Shown: piece by piece, positions 1 to 48,300 of the stretch | Position numbering within the stretch: the first letter of the stretch is position 1 | Layout of the letters: the number at the start of each line of letters is the position of its first letter | Source: Synaphobranchus kaupii | Lineage: Eukaryota > Chordata > Actinopteri > Anguilliformes > Synaphobranchidae | Direction of reading: 5' to 3' | DNA: 64,000 bases | Assembly (NCBI GenBank): GCA_029718625.1 | Contig: CM056379.1 | Location: forward strand, 55,449,579-55,513,578 | The notes under the pieces: generated by a model | The model's database searches: none | What the model saw: only the letters and a program-made list of their open reading frames with translations | What the model was told of the DNA's origin: nothing | Program-made: the position numbers and the translations under genes

Positions 1-1304
1 AAATATTCTTTACACAATATGTTACACATTCAAAGACAGTATGTACAAAAAATCTCAAACTATACAGCAATTATTTGCATACATTTAAAAATGTTGATAC
101 ATACATTTAGAGCACACACATGAATCTCTGAAATTCTTGTTTGAGTTTTGAAAGTTTTACTTCAAGGCCTCTGTAGGAATGATTAGAATTGGTTTCTTGT
201 TATTTTTTGGAAAACTGACAATCTACCACAACATTGTGCATCAGTCCTTATGGAATGGAAATACAGAGTACCACTATTTTCTTTTTAATACTATCTATGG
301 TTTCCATGAACCAGGATTCCTCAGTTTCCAACACAGAATAAACAAAATATGAGGTGGTTTGTCTAAAAAGGAAAAAATTGAAACAAACCCACAAATGCTT
401 CATATGAATGTTGCCACCTTTGCATTTGCTTTTACTACACGTGTTCCCTAAGGTAGAACAGGATCTGCATAGACGTCTTCTTGAGTGGAGCTTTTCCAAG
501 CCTTCTAGAGATAAGCGTCATCAGACTTTCCATCGACCTCGGAGGCCGCGGCCCATAATGAGGCGAAAAGAAATGTAACAAATCAAAATAGCCTAGAATA
601 ATGCTGTAACAAAGAGAAATGAGAGAAAAGGAGAAACCCCAACTATGGAAAGGGAGGACACGCTACAAAAATGAGGCACTTCCTAAGGACATTTTAAGGA
701 AAAGCAAATGCACAAAGGCAGAAAATAATGGAACCTTTTAAAAACAAAAGTTGAAATTTATCTGATCTCTACTGCAGTGAAAATGGCAGAATTTGTGGGA
801 AATGGCTGACAACGTTTGGCCCTTTCTATGGACGACTAATACCAAGGGATCAAGCCCGGCCTTCCGGCTGGGTATCAGGAACCTGCACTCCCACACACAG
901 TCCCTCCTTCCCTCTGTTTGAGGCCTGGGGGTGAATGTTATATTATGGACTACAGCTGGATGCAGACAAACCTGACAGGCAAATTCTGTATACTCAGGAA
1001 TCACACTCATGACCTGGGTCCAGGGTACAAGCTTATTCTTTTTTAACCCAAATGAAAATAACCTGGATGCAATCTGATTCAATGATTTTCATAGTATACA
1101 TTGCCAGCCAGTATATATTTCCAACCCATTAACTATCTGTTCACTGTTCTCAAAGCTGGCATTCCATAAGGCTGACTAGAGCAAACATACGCACACCAAA
1201 AAAGGCCTTGCGCAAGGTGCTGTGTCACGGGCACATGTTAAGAATAGAAAGAAAAGACTCGCACACACTTGCTTAATGCTCCAAAAAAAATAATAATAAT
1301 GATG
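1..1304. other. AT-rich intergenic sequence, no gene recognised
   Basis: Several short frames occur on both strands, but none shows a conserved domain or splice context. It could include distal 3' UTR of arhgap23 or of a converging neighbour. Confidence 0.5.
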
Positions 1305-2021
1305 TTAAAGGGGCAGTTCACCCAAAGATTTTATTTTGATATGCGTCTACACACCCGGAGTGCTATCTAGCCATCCAGATAGTTTCGCTGAGAACTCACT
1401 AGTTTTGTAGATCCACTGCAACTCACATATAATCGACATCACCCCAATATAACGGACCTCAATGGGTCCAATGTTTGTGGTGGTTCTCTACAAAAAAATG
1501 ACATTAAAAAAATCAACATCTCTTTACAAATATAAGGACACGGTTACTCATGAACATCCACAGACCTTGTTGTGCAAGGTTTTTTTTTTTAAAAAGTACA
1601 CCAACTGTGTATACAAAAGCATGCCAGTATACTGGGGCTTATGTCAACGCAGTGCGCCCTAGAATACTGGCATGCTTTGGTTGATACTTTGCACAGATAT
1701 ACACAGTTGCCATACTTTGGTAGAAAGTAGTTTTCGAAAAAATCGTTTGCAACAAGGTCTGTGGATGTTTGTGAGTAACAGTGTCATATTTGGAAAGAGA
1801 CGTTGCTGTTGATTTTTTCGAACGTATATTTTTGGCGCTTTGAGCACCACAAACTTTGGACCCGTTGAGGTCCGTTCTATCAGGGTGATATCACGGTGAG
1901 CTGCAGCGGATATCTACAAAACTAGTGAGTTCTCAGCGAAACTACCTGGATGGATATATAGCACTCCGGATATGTAGAATCATATCACAATTTAATTTCT
2001 GGGTGGACTGCCCCTTTAATA
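1305..2021. mobile_element. Foldback element, about 0.72 kb, arms nearly half the element each
   Basis: The left end TTAAAGGGGCAGTTCACCC is mirrored by the right end GGGTGGACTGCCCCTTTAA. Matching continues inward through GTTTCGCTGAGAACTCACTA, ACGGACCTCAA(T/C)GGGTCCAA and CATCCACAGACCTTGTTG to the centre near 1640-1680, where GCATGCCAGTAT meets its complement. The arms are about 350 nt and diverged by roughly 15-20%. Ends carry TTAA, as in piggyBac-type insertions. There is no transposase frame, so it is non-autonomous. Confidence 0.85.
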
Positions 2022-3120
2022 AGGAATAATGATACTGATTAAGCGTGTGCAAGTTTTTCCTTTGTATTCCAAAAGACTGGTAAGCATGTCCATTCTGACA
2101 CATTGCAACACGACATTGGATTGGGCAGCATAGTGAACTACCACTCCAGACACAACCCATGGAGACACTCTAACCAGCAACGAACAAGCAAGAACTCAAA
2201 CCTTTCTGCATCCCTCACCATGCACTTTCCTGTCCCAAAGCAGCCCATGCAGTACTTCCTCCTTATCTTACCTTTTTCATAGTTCCGCTCTTTAGCCACA
2301 ACACTATACCAAGAAGAGACTACACAGCAATTGGCCTTGGTGCAGGATCTTTAACGTTCCCTGAACTGCTGAAAAAATATGCGATTTAACACATCATAAA
2401 GGAAGTCCCAAGAGGAAGTCACTTTTTGTTTGGCATAAATTATTCTGAACATGATCTAGCCTGACTCACAATCTGTGCCCTGCCTTGCAAGTCTTTGTCA
2501 ATGATCTTAATGGCTACCCTGTGTAAGGACCTCTACACTCTCCAGAAAAGTAACATTCTGGGACATTTATGCTGTGTATAAGTGAAATCGGACAGCTCGT
2601 TCACTCGTCGGAATATTTCTGTGCATTTAGCAACCCTGCCGCTTCTGTAATAGATGGGCATCGCTACACCCAAAAAGCAAGCGCCAATGGGACAGTGCCA
2701 GCTGTTGATCTGCCAGCGTTTCAGAAATCAATGCTGCAGCGCTCCGCGAGCAGCGGCACTGTTTTGCATTCTCTTAACAGCTGGTACTCATCTCAACTGC
2801 GTCGCCACAACTGTCCACCAGCAGACAACTATAGTGCCGATTTGCGAAATGTCTTCAGGCCGGCAGCTGTGCCAGTGTACGCCTGCGAGCTGGGCGTTGC
2901 ATTGCTCTAGTTAAGTATGAAATATTACATGTCATTGAAATGCAACCCCAGCAAGACAAGCAGCCCACAGTAAAACCTGAACTGATGCTCACCTCACTCC
3001 AGGCATGCAGGAATGAAGGAATGCACCAGGGAAGTGAGCAATATGAGGCTTAGGTAGAGGGTATGTCAGCAATACTGGAATAACAGTGGAATTAGATCAG
3101 ACATTTCCCAGGTAAGGTCT
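2022..3120. other. Intergenic or distal 3' flank, nothing recognised
   Basis: A plus-strand frame of 113 codons at 2569-2910 overlaps an 86-codon frame, but neither has a recognisable domain, splice signals or neighbours that support a gene. It is possibly an old GC-richer repeat fragment around 2640-2910. Confidence 0.45.
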
Positions 3121-5074
3121 TTTATTCAGAAATGGCGGCAGTAATAGACAGCCCTTGGCGTGCTACCAGAGGAAGCCTTTAAAAGTGGACTAAACACTGC
3201 CTTCACACCTCACACCTACAGAATACCATAAATACATTTTCTCTGTGTTTACATCGCCCACACAGGCGTTCTGTTCCTCCACAGACATTGTGCCCAAAAT
3301 GACACTGCAGGTGTACATGAGTGTAACTTTTTTGTTTTTGTTATTTATGGAAGGGACTTGTAGGATGGGGGAGAGTGAGGTAGGGGCCAGTATTGTGTCT
3401 GCTACTGTGCGAAGTAGCAGGACCGAAGAGGCCACACCAATATAGGTGAAGACCATTTTTTCCAAGCCCAGGGAAGGTTAAAATGCTGAAAATTAAGCAG
3501 TTGCTTTATGACGTACTGTTACGCAGAAATGCACAAGTGGGGTGGTTTGCCTTATGCCTTTTGCTTTAGAAAAATAGATGGAAAGATTTGTGCAGGGTAC
3601 CTGAAGCCAGGAGAAAGAGTCAGGAGAAAAAAGGAACAGTCTTTCATTTAGTTTTGTTTTTTGTTTTAGTTTTACACAGGAACACCCCGAGAGTTCAATT
3701 CACAATAAAAGTACTTATTTTTTCTTACAAAATATATTTCAAATTATGTATACATATGTGTACATATATATGTACACATATATAAATACATATATTTAAT
3801 GTAATATATATAAAACAAAACAAATAAAAACATAGATAGGGTAACATTTCAAGTAACAGCATAAAAGAAATGACTGCACCAGGATGCACCATTGTAAACA
3901 ATGAAAAACAAAAAATCCAAAAGAAATATTATAATGAAATATATATATGTATAATATATACACTGAGGTTAACTTAGCAAGGCTTTGTACAAATGTTACA
4001 AAATCGATTAACACAATACCGAACTCACATGCGTGTGCGCAGGCACACCTGCAGACACACAAATGCACACATACATGAACAGACGGACAGACAGAACGAC
4101 AGAGAGACAGATGGACAGACGGTGGCCACGCAGGCAGAGGGGGGTGGGGGGCACGGGGCGGAGAGGGGCGTGCTTGGTGCAAAGCCTCTCACACTGCACT
4201 TTTGTGAAGAAGCTAAACGGGTAGCTAACTTCTGTGGTTCATCAGAGCAACTAGGAGAACAAAAATGTTCAAAAATAAAAAAAGCACCAGGGCTTTCTAA
4301 CTCTGTTTCCCCCAATAATTCATATTGTGCTCCTGCTGTAGCAGCGTCTGGGTAATACTGTCAGGGCTGCTCTTTGTGTGAGTGTACGTGTGTGCCTGTG
4401 TCTGTGTTTGTATGTATGTTTATGTGTGTGGTTGTTTGTGTGTATGTGTGCACGTACTTGTGTGTCCTCCCCAGTCTGTTTGTGTTTGTGTGTGTATGTG
4501 GGTGTGTGTTTGTGTGTGTATGCACTTGTGTGTCCTCAGTCTGCCTCCCAAGTGTGACCATTACCATCACCATGGTAATGGAACACATTAGCTTTTCCGC
4601 TAAACCGCAGGATGCTCTGAAGGCCCAGAAAGATCTGTCTGGCCTGACTCACTGGCTACTGCTCATGCCCTGCTCCACCACTGGAGGGCTGAACAAAAAG
4701 ACGGCCAGAAAACAAGGCCATTACACGAACTAGAACATGCTCCTCACCTCTATCATATCCGGTTTCAGTACTCTACTGTTTGAAGAAGCTTTGGCAACAC
4801 TGCAGTGCTCCGGCCAGGCCATTATGGCCAATAGGAATGAGGCTATGGAAGCATTTGGTGGTATAATTACAGGCCTGCAGCCCTGCGTTGTTGGAACTAA
4901 GGTAAGTGCACCTCTTCCCCGTCTACCTCTCTGCTGCCCCCTACTGTCATGGGCTACAGCTATCTTAGAGCTGTTGTGTTGGAGCTTGTTCGGGAGCACT
5001 AATATGCAGGAGCCTAGTGTGCCTGGGGTACTAGTCTGCTCTTTCTTTTTATCCTCCATGGCTCAATGGCTCCC
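3121..5074 (-). other. arhgap23: Probable arhgap23 3' UTR
   Basis: DNA downstream of the stop codon has no conserved coding frame and contains GT-rich and AT-rich simple sequence. The first minus-strand AATAAA is at 3126-3121 (an ATTAAA variant lies near 3800), so the transcript may end just below 3121. In mammals the neighbour on this side (SRCIN1) points toward ARHGAP23; I could not recognise its exons here. The extent is inference. Confidence 0.4.
4371..4545. repeat. Imperfect GT-rich tract
   Basis: About 175 nt of interrupted TGTG/TGTA repeats on the plus strand. It yields spurious Cys/Val-rich frames on one strand and Thr/His-rich frames on the other. Confidence 0.85.
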
Positions 5075-40574
<35,500 letters not shown>

Positions 40575-41099
40575 CTACAACACAGAGGGAGAAACATGTG
40601 AGGGGAGCCATCCTAATCCGCCATGGGTTATATCAGAGATGAGAGAGGCCCCGCGATTGGTCAGCTCACCAGCCTATGGCAGGCCTTCTCTCCTCTCAGG
40701 TTGACTTTCTATTTTTTGACCCCTATTAGAACAATAATGAGGAAAGACTTGAAAAGGTGACTTCACTCAAGAGGGTAAACTCCTCTGGGAGAGCGTGGCA
40801 TTTCTGAGTCACTTCCTCTCACTCAGGAATGTCCAGGGGAGCTATTTTAAGCACGAACAAGCGGCCTTGCAGAGCACCATGTGGTACACACAACAATGGA
40901 GCCTCGAAAACAAACAAGGCTCCTGTAATGAAACAACAGGAAAAATAAAAGCTCACAAAGTAGGGTAGGGGAGACTCCTTAAAGTGTGTTGTATTGAGGG
41001 CAGTGGGAGAACCGGGGTTGCTGTGGCGGACACAGGTGATCCAGCCAATCAAGGGCTTCCTGTACAAGGCCATGTGGGAACATAGCGCTTCACGGCACG

Positions 41100-43440
41100 G
41101 ATCAATCCTCGGGCCTGGAGGTCTTTAAGAAGCAATGAGCAACAAGGCTATTTAAAACCAGGTCAGAAATGACTTCACTGTACATAAAAAGCCATTGATC
41201 CTATCCACTTGTCATATAATAGCCTCTGCCTTGGGACATCTATGTATGAAATTGACAGGATTATAAGGGAGCAGCCGTGATAGGTGGGCACTATCTCTTT
41301 TGGCCAATAAAAAGCACATTATAGGGGGGGTCTTTACAACATCTGGATGACTCGTCTCCTCCTACAGACGATGTAACACAGGACCAGCATTTCGACTTTT
41401 GTATGAGATGGATCACTTAGCAGGGTACTATTGCTCCTTACTAATATATATATTTTTTCTGGTTTTCTGTGCTCCCATGAGAAAATTGTTTATATTGTAT
41501 ATAAAATTATGCCTTATATTATGGGGTATGCCCTGCCAATACATAACTTGGAAGATGGGATAATGTCAATCCATTATCTTACTATATCAAATAAAAAGTG
41601 ATAGATTGAATCTTATTTATTAATAAGAAGGAAAAATCCTGCTATTGGATAAGAATATTTGTGATGTTCAGTGTTCATTTCCATGCAGGCCAAATCACCA
41701 GACCTATATTATACCAAGCAAATGTTATGTATGATAAGAAAGTATTATGAATAAAACTAGCTGGAGAAAGGATACCACAATATTTATAAACAGATATCTT
41801 TAGACAGGAGGCCTTATATGAAATAAAGCAGATGTTGTTTGTATCTTTTCTGAAAAGTGAAACTGGGATTTGTTTGGCTTTAAGACCATCATAAATTGAG
41901 AATTTCCAGTAACAGTATAACAATGACTGATTGAATCAGATGACTGGGGAGATGGATGAAATGAAACCATGCAGACAGGCTTTTCAGATCACACTGCTCC
42001 ATGAGTCCTTTCAGCAACACTGATCTCCGATCAGTGAACGAGGGTGTGGCCAGCAGCCCCGGCCTTACTCAACACTTGCTCGGCACTGATCTGAAGTCAG
42101 TACCGTTGGGGTGGCTGCCTGGAACACCGTATCCAGGTCTCCTGGGGATCGGAGTTCTATAGCTTAGGCCTCAGTGTATACAGCTTGGTGGGGCAGTTCA
42201 TATAAGGTGCGGTGATGGCATTTTAGGGCATGGACAGGGGGCAGATTTTGGTCTGACAAGCCGGTCGTGCCCATGTACCAGATGTTGGGATTATCGCGGT
42301 GACAGGAATCTGTGACAGAGGGTAAACGGGGGACGCGGGAGATGACATCATAGTTAGCCTGGCAGGCACACGCGAGAACTAACATGTGAAACACCGCCCC
42401 GTCTGACACCCAACACTGGACCACCTGACCAAACAGATGAGGGGAGAGGAATCTGAAAGGCCCTGGGAACCCACAGCGGTACACACATGCTGCTGTTTGA
42501 GCAGGGCCACAGATTCTTTACACCCACCAGGTACTCAGCTCTGAACTTCAAACGTCTCCCTACCGTTGAAAGGTGAAACATTCCAATTCAGTCATCGTCT
42601 GAAAACTCATCAAGGGACGAGACCAAAAACAATACTGCGGCAATGGAGGTTCTGCACTGTAATATAGCACCAGAAACCTGAAGAAGGGGATGGAAAGAAC
42701 ACAGGAGTTGAATATCTGGTGGGTCTAATGAATCTGTGGTAAGGGTAGCCATTAACAGCCTTATCTTGATTCATAAATACATGGAACCAAACCAAGCAGA
42801 CATTTTCCCTCTTAGGAGATGTTTAAAGACATTGCACAGGTAAAAGCTGTTGGAGAAATCCGAGCTGCGCTCCCGTCGCATCACAGAAAATTGCCAGCAC
42901 AGATAGTTACATTGCGCAATAGGAGGAATGTGTATGTTTAACTTGAGAATGAGTGTGTGGGGCAGTGAGTAGAAAATGCATGTATTGTCGTACCCAGTGA
43001 TTGCCCCCTCACTAGACCTCCAGTTACCCCAACACCAAATTCCATTGGCCCACCCACATGCACATTCATTCACTGAATACAGTGCCTTTCAGCACTGCGC
43101 ACATGCAATTGAACCAGTCACTACTAGAGGGACACAGGTGCTCCCAATCTGCCCGTTAATGTGAAGTCACATGGAGAGCGCACAGTTGGCAGCAGCGGGC
43201 AGAGGGCATTCCCCTTCCTCTCCACTCCCGCTTCCCTCTTGTGACTTCCTGCCCGCCCCGAGCGTTCACTGACCTTGCAGGCCCAGCCGAACAACAACAG
43301 GAAGTGGCAGCCGTGAGGCAGGAAGTGTGGTACCGGAGGGGGTCACTGGCCATTCAGAGAATGCTGTTCCTCTATAAATAGGAGAGAGCAATGGGAGCCG
43401 TGACCCTTTCAAGCACAAAGTCAGCTTCCTACACTCTCAT
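41100..43440. other. Intron sequence, nothing recognised
   Basis: AT-rich at 41400-41930, otherwise mixed. A short inverted CTGATCTCCGATCAGTG-like motif occurs at 42019-42035. No exon of arhgap23 or other gene was found. Confidence 0.5.
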
Positions 43441-43794
43441 TATACAGTGACTCCCTCCTTCACTCCGCTCTCTCTCTCTTTCTCTCTCTCACTTCCTTTC
43501 CATTCCTTTCACCGCTCCTGCGACCGCAGCATGGGTGTCTGCTGCGACTCCGCTCCCCCCGCTGCCTCCCATTCTCCACCGCTCACCTGCCAGCGTACCT
43601 GCAGTGAGGACGTGGCTACAGAGCTCCCCCCCTGCATGCCCCTGGGCAAAAATCTGCACTCATTCAACACCCCCAGCTGGGCGTGCAAGCACACAAAACG
43701 CACACGAGATCGGAGAGAGAGAGAGAGCATGCGAAACGGCATGTCTGAGGAAGGGAAGGAGAGAGAGTTGATATCGTTGTTATTGTTGACTTAC

Positions 43795-43861
43795 ATTTTT
43801 TGTAAATGACTGCTTTGGCAATGCTACACGCACGTGTGGGTATGCCAATAAAGCACATCTG

Positions 43862-43903
<42 letters not shown>

Positions 43904-43915
43904 AAGGAGAGAGAG
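43795..43915 (+). repeat. Short dispersed repeat with (GA)n tail, copy A
   Basis: GCTTTGGCAATGCTACACGC, TGTGGGTATGCCAATAAAGC and ATCTGAATTTGAGAGAGA run into a GA microsatellite. An inverted relative lies at 60600-60705. It looks like the 3' end of a fish non-LTR element whose terminal GA repeat has expanded. Confidence 0.7.
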
Positions 43916-45179
43916 TGAGAGAGAGAAAGGGAGCTGTCAGCCCTGGGCATGTTGAGACATATTATGCCGAGAAAAGCACTAGGAGAGAGAGAGGGAGAAT
44001 GAAGAATGAGAGAGGGGTGAGAACAGAGAGAGGGGGAGACAGGGAAAGTGAAGAGGGAAGACGTGAAGAGAAAGTAATGCAGAGAGGAGAGTGTGAGGAC
44101 CGGGGAGGGGGAGGAGGAGTGGAGGGTGGGGGGGCAGCCTGGGACAGGCTCCAACACAGCAGTTTCGACCGCAAGCTCCCTCCCAGCTCCGAGGCTGCGA
44201 ACCCTGCCATTACTCGCCACAGATGGAGAAAGGCTCTATGCGCCCGCCTCACCACAAAACCTCCAGCCTCCTCCCCGCGTCCGTCCGTCTCCCCAGTCTC
44301 CCTGCGTCCGTCTGTCCCGTCCCCTCCGACCACGCCCTGCTCTCTCTCCATCTCCTAGTGTCTGAAGGGAGCGCTGGGTTTTCCCATTTCAAATGTCAAG
44401 GTTAACCTCTAATCATGAAAGGTTAGTTCAGTATTTCAAACGCAGTTCACGGTAAATGTCACGCGCACCGCCTTGCAAATAAAACAAGCTGAACACTTGG
44501 GATGGGGCCCGGGATTGAGCCCTGACCACATCATCTGCAAAGCTGTTATATTACTTCTTCTGCCCATTATCAAGTGACTGAAAAGAAAACACAGATTCTT
44601 AATGGGGAACCAGACTAAGACACTCCTGGGACGAATGCATTTTTTAGCTTGTGACATCTGGATATATACAGGTATAGACTATTAGTATCACAAGCATATT
44701 ATTAATTGAAACATGAAGCGAATTCATTAACCTCCTTCTACTTTGTTTCATCTCAAAATGAAAGACACTGAAATCTCTTTCCATAAAACAGACCCATAAA
44801 CACAAGCACACTTTTTAAATGAATACTACTAGTTGTTGCATATGACATATATACTGTATGTAAGAATTAATTTTCCTTCATAACCATGAAAATTTTAAGC
44901 GTATACCAATCTATCTTTTTCAATTTGATATTTGATAAATTCGTGGAATGTGCCAAAGAGCCTGACAGATGCGAGTCTCCACTTATATATGCAATCAGTC
45001 TTCAAGATTCCATCTCAATATTCCATCTCATTAAAAGTGATGTACGCATACATGCAGCAGAGCTGGACTGAGTCGCATTCGTGCATCTGGCTTTCAAAGC
45101 CTTTGACAGGTGCTACCGCTAACGACGTTCCCCGAGGTTGGGTCTCCTGTGTAGTTAATGAGGAGCTCGGAGCTGGCCG

Positions 45180-45500
45180 GGTTAGGCGGGGCGTAGCTCA
45201 GAGAAGAAGGGCCGGCTGACACAGCCATCTGGGCAGGGAGAGGGAATGCGCTCGGGGGACACGCGCGCAACGCAGCCACCCGGGGGAGGGGAGGACCGCC
45301 GACGACCGCGCCTTACGGTCCACCCCAAACATGCGCACGTCGCTCGCATCGAGGGTGAGACAGACCGACCGCTTCGTAAACGTAAACACCAAAGCGTGCA
45401 CTCAGTCACGCACTCCAGTGCTGGACCTGAAGTCGGGTCTGGATCCCGGCCCTCAGATTCAGGGCCTACGCTCCCTTCATCGCGCTCAAAACCGGCAGGG
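45180..45500. promoter_or_regulatory. CpG-rich block (possible CpG island)
   Basis: Dense CG dinucleotides in an otherwise AT-rich intron or upstream region. No TATA box or coding exon could be fixed. It may be an alternative promoter or enhancer. Confidence 0.35.
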
Positions 45501-45605
45501 TACGCACCTCAGCCCTCCCCCACTGGCGCCTCACATAATCCCATGACTGGAAATCACACGTACAAAGCTTTGTCATTCCACATCACGACTGCCCCAGTAC
45601 AAAGC

Positions 45606-45680
45606 CTACACTGCATTGCATTGCATTACAATCACTTGGCAGACGCATTGCATTGCATTACAATCTCTTGGCAGTGGCAT
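45606..45680. repeat. GCATT-rich tandem duplicate
   Basis: GCATTGCATTACAATCACTT with GGCAGA follows in two tandem copies. This resembles the ATTAC/GCATT simple tails of fish SINEs. A related ATTAC run is at 55504-55528. Confidence 0.7.
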
Positions 45681-46420
45681 GCAGTAGTGTGCTGTAGGAT
45701 TGCACTACCAAACCCATGTGAAAAACAGTATACTTGGGCATATTTAATTTGTATAATTATATAAACTTTAATTAGGCTTCAAGCACGCTGAAATACACGT
45801 TAGTATACTTTTTTCATATGGCTAGTAATCCTAGAGAACTGTGTATGCAGAATTTGTTCGGCTCCCTTCGGCCTTCACTCAGAACCCTTACGGAGCTCAA
45901 TGGAATAAGTAAAGAGATCCCTCCACAGGAGGAAGTGCTGATGTCCCAATCCTGTTCAGCTGCCAGGCCCCAGCAGGACGGGCTACGCCGACCTGCCCGC
46001 CGTGTCTGTCACATCACTCACGCTGGCAGTTAGGAACAATCTGCTCAACAGGGATTTCTGCATTCAGCTGCTCTAGGTTAAAAAATAAAAACAATTTAAA
46101 ATAAACGGAATTACTGTCAAAACTACACCCAGCAGGTGAGGGAAAGTGCTGAGACTGGGACTGGCCCCGCCTATTCTCGGAAGGTCTAGCGACATTCCAA
46201 CACACGCGTGCACACAAACACACACAATGCCCGCTACATATATGCATCACTGAATTCACATATTCGTTTTAGGGAAACTCGAGTGATGAATTGACTGTGT
46301 GTGTGGTAATTCAACTTTATAAAGTGCTTTAGGTACTCATCAGAGCACAGCACAGACAATTAAAAAGTCACATAAATATAATAATAAGAAGTGTGAGGAG
46401 GGAAAGGCCCCTGGGTAAGT

Positions 46421-46443
46421 CGGGGGGGGGGGGGGGGGGGGGG
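46421..46443. repeat. Poly-G tract followed by GT microsatellite
   Basis: About 22 G, followed at 46470-46497 by GT repeats. A C tract of similar length lies at 46911-46930. Confidence 0.9.
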
Positions 46444-46469
46444 TGACGTCAGGCTGGGATTCTTCCTCA

Positions 46470-46500
<31 letters not shown>

Positions 46501-47499
46501 CGCTGGCTTTTCACCGGAGGCCGAGAATAAACACACACTGGGGCGAGAGCTGCCCTAAATGCTACGGCCCTGCTCCTCACCCTCCCAGCTGTACACACAG
46601 TCATTAGGTACACCCCTGCAATTCTGCCCTAAATCTGCACTGTTTCAACACATGCTGGACTTCAAAAAATAAAAATAAAATGACCGCAGCCTCCAACAAA
46701 ATGGGTACCGTCCTCCGCCAGCATAATCAAAAACGGCCGAGGGCCTCTCTAACTCTCTCCTCTAGAAAAGCAGTTTGTTCTTCATGGGAAAGTAGGACAG
46801 TGCTATCATTTATGACACTGGCCTATGAACAAGTTTTCTGCTTTTCGTTGCCCTGAGCTGAATATCCAGTCTGTGTTCCCTGCTCAGCTGCACACCCTCG
46901 TGTGGATCCCGCCCCCCCCCCCCCCCCCCCGCCAAGACAGACAGCAAGCGTTGCCTCTGCCTGTACCTGTCTGACTCCGCTACACCATCCTCTACGCTAC
47001 GCTGTGGTCGCAGCCTGGTGAGACGATCCCTCTCTTACTGCACCGCTGTCCGCGTGTCGCTAGGATACCGTGGAAAAGCTAAAAAAAAACTGGGGACTAA
47101 AGAGCAAAATATGTCTGTTACCGGGGGCCGGCCACTCCCATGCCCAGCCCTCCTGGTCACTCGGTGCCCGCGTAAGACGCAGACTCTGACAAGCGCCTCA
47201 TACGCAGCCAATGAAATAAATGTAAACACAGCACGGAGGATAAGAACCGCTGCGCAAGACCGTGGAAACCGTGAAACACAGAACCCTTCTCTCTCAGTGC
47301 ATCAATGGAGCATGCGAGAGGCACGAGTTACAGACACAGGATAAACATAGCAAGTTGTTTTGATGCAGTTAACATCCCCGGTATTGTCCCGTTTGCTGCG
47401 CCGTGCAGCACCGTTGCTCTGAGAAGCTGTATGCCCACTAGATTTGATTGGTTAACAGAGTTTTTGTGGTCCCAGAAGAGGCCCATTAAGAGACTCTTT

Positions 47500-48300
47500 G
47501 TTTGATCTGCTTTTTGGGTGAGGAGAGGGAGAGATCCGCTTACCCTGAGCTGGTGGTGGTAGCGCTGGCGCTCCCAGCCGTGTACGCCTCTGCGAGGCGG
47601 TCCGTGGAGCGAGCCGGCGGTCACCCCGCGCAGGACCGCCAGCCAGATGCAGCGCGGCTCGGGGGCGCTGCAGTCCACCCCCACGGCGCCCTCGAAGCGC
47701 CAGTCCTTCCCTGCCGCCGCGGGGACCCCCCACCGCCGGCATCCCCGCCGCCCACATGCCCCGACGCCCGACTCCCCCCAGGTCCCAAGCGCGTTCCTCC
47801 TCGGTCACAGCCTCCGACCGCTCTTCAGGCCCCTGCTCATGGGACGGTCACGGTCTCAAAGCGGTCCGACGAACCCTCCGGACGGACGGACGGACGGAAA
47901 GCGAATCCGCCGATGAAGCGGCGAGCGTGCTCCCGAGCGGGCGAGGAGAGCGAGCAACAATGAAAACTTGCGCTCCCAAGCCCCCTTCCTCCCGGTGTTC
48001 CTGAGAGGATGATGTTATTCCCACATGTTCCACATCCGACTCTCAGCCATCAGCCCCTGACCTGCAGACCCCAGCGAATCCCAGCCCACAGGCTCCTCAG
48101 CATAGCAACGCCACTCCAGGATTAAAGGGCCGCTCAGATTCGACTAAAGCCCGGCTGCCTGGACACTGCCCGGACCGGCTCCCACTCCTTCCGTTCTGCT
48201 CCGTTTCGTCCCGACAGATCCTCAACTCTTCACGGCGAAGCCTCTGGAGGTGGAGCCTTCCGATGCAATGCTAGTCTGCATGTCGACTCCTCGCACGCCC
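47500..48300. promoter_or_regulatory. arhgap23: CpG island, probable arhgap23 promoter and 5' exon
   Basis: High GC and CG content over about 0.8 kb includes the candidate first exon with a donor on the minus strand. Transcription would start on the upstream side (above 47760). No TATA box is evident, as usual for CpG promoters. A CT-rich tract follows at 48330-48370. Confidence 0.5.
47544..47757 (-). CDS. arhgap23: Candidate first coding exon of arhgap23
   Basis: Exon 2 begins in phase 0 and has no in-frame ATG, so a coding exon must lie upstream. In this CpG-rich block a frame reading KDWRFEGAVGV ... RYHHQLR runs to a good donor (AGG|GTAAGC, GT at 47543-47542) and ends in phase 0, exactly what exon 2 needs. 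That frame has no ATG: a TGA lies upstream in it, while ATGs at 47757-47755 and 47742-47740 lie one frame away. A six-C tract at 47726-47731 separates the two frames; one base fewer there would join them and give a 213-nt (71-codon) exon. I do not recognise the peptide, so this rests on phase, donor and composition only. Other CpG-rich blocks could hold the true start. Confidence 0.4.

Noticed and set aside
2569..2914. Two overlapping plus-strand frames of 113 and 86 codons
   Set aside because: No known domain, no splice or poly(A) context and no conservation evidence; not called as a gene.
1..5074. Exons of a converging srcin1 gene, expected from mammalian gene order
   Set aside because: I found no segment resembling that protein; gene order alone is not enough to call it.
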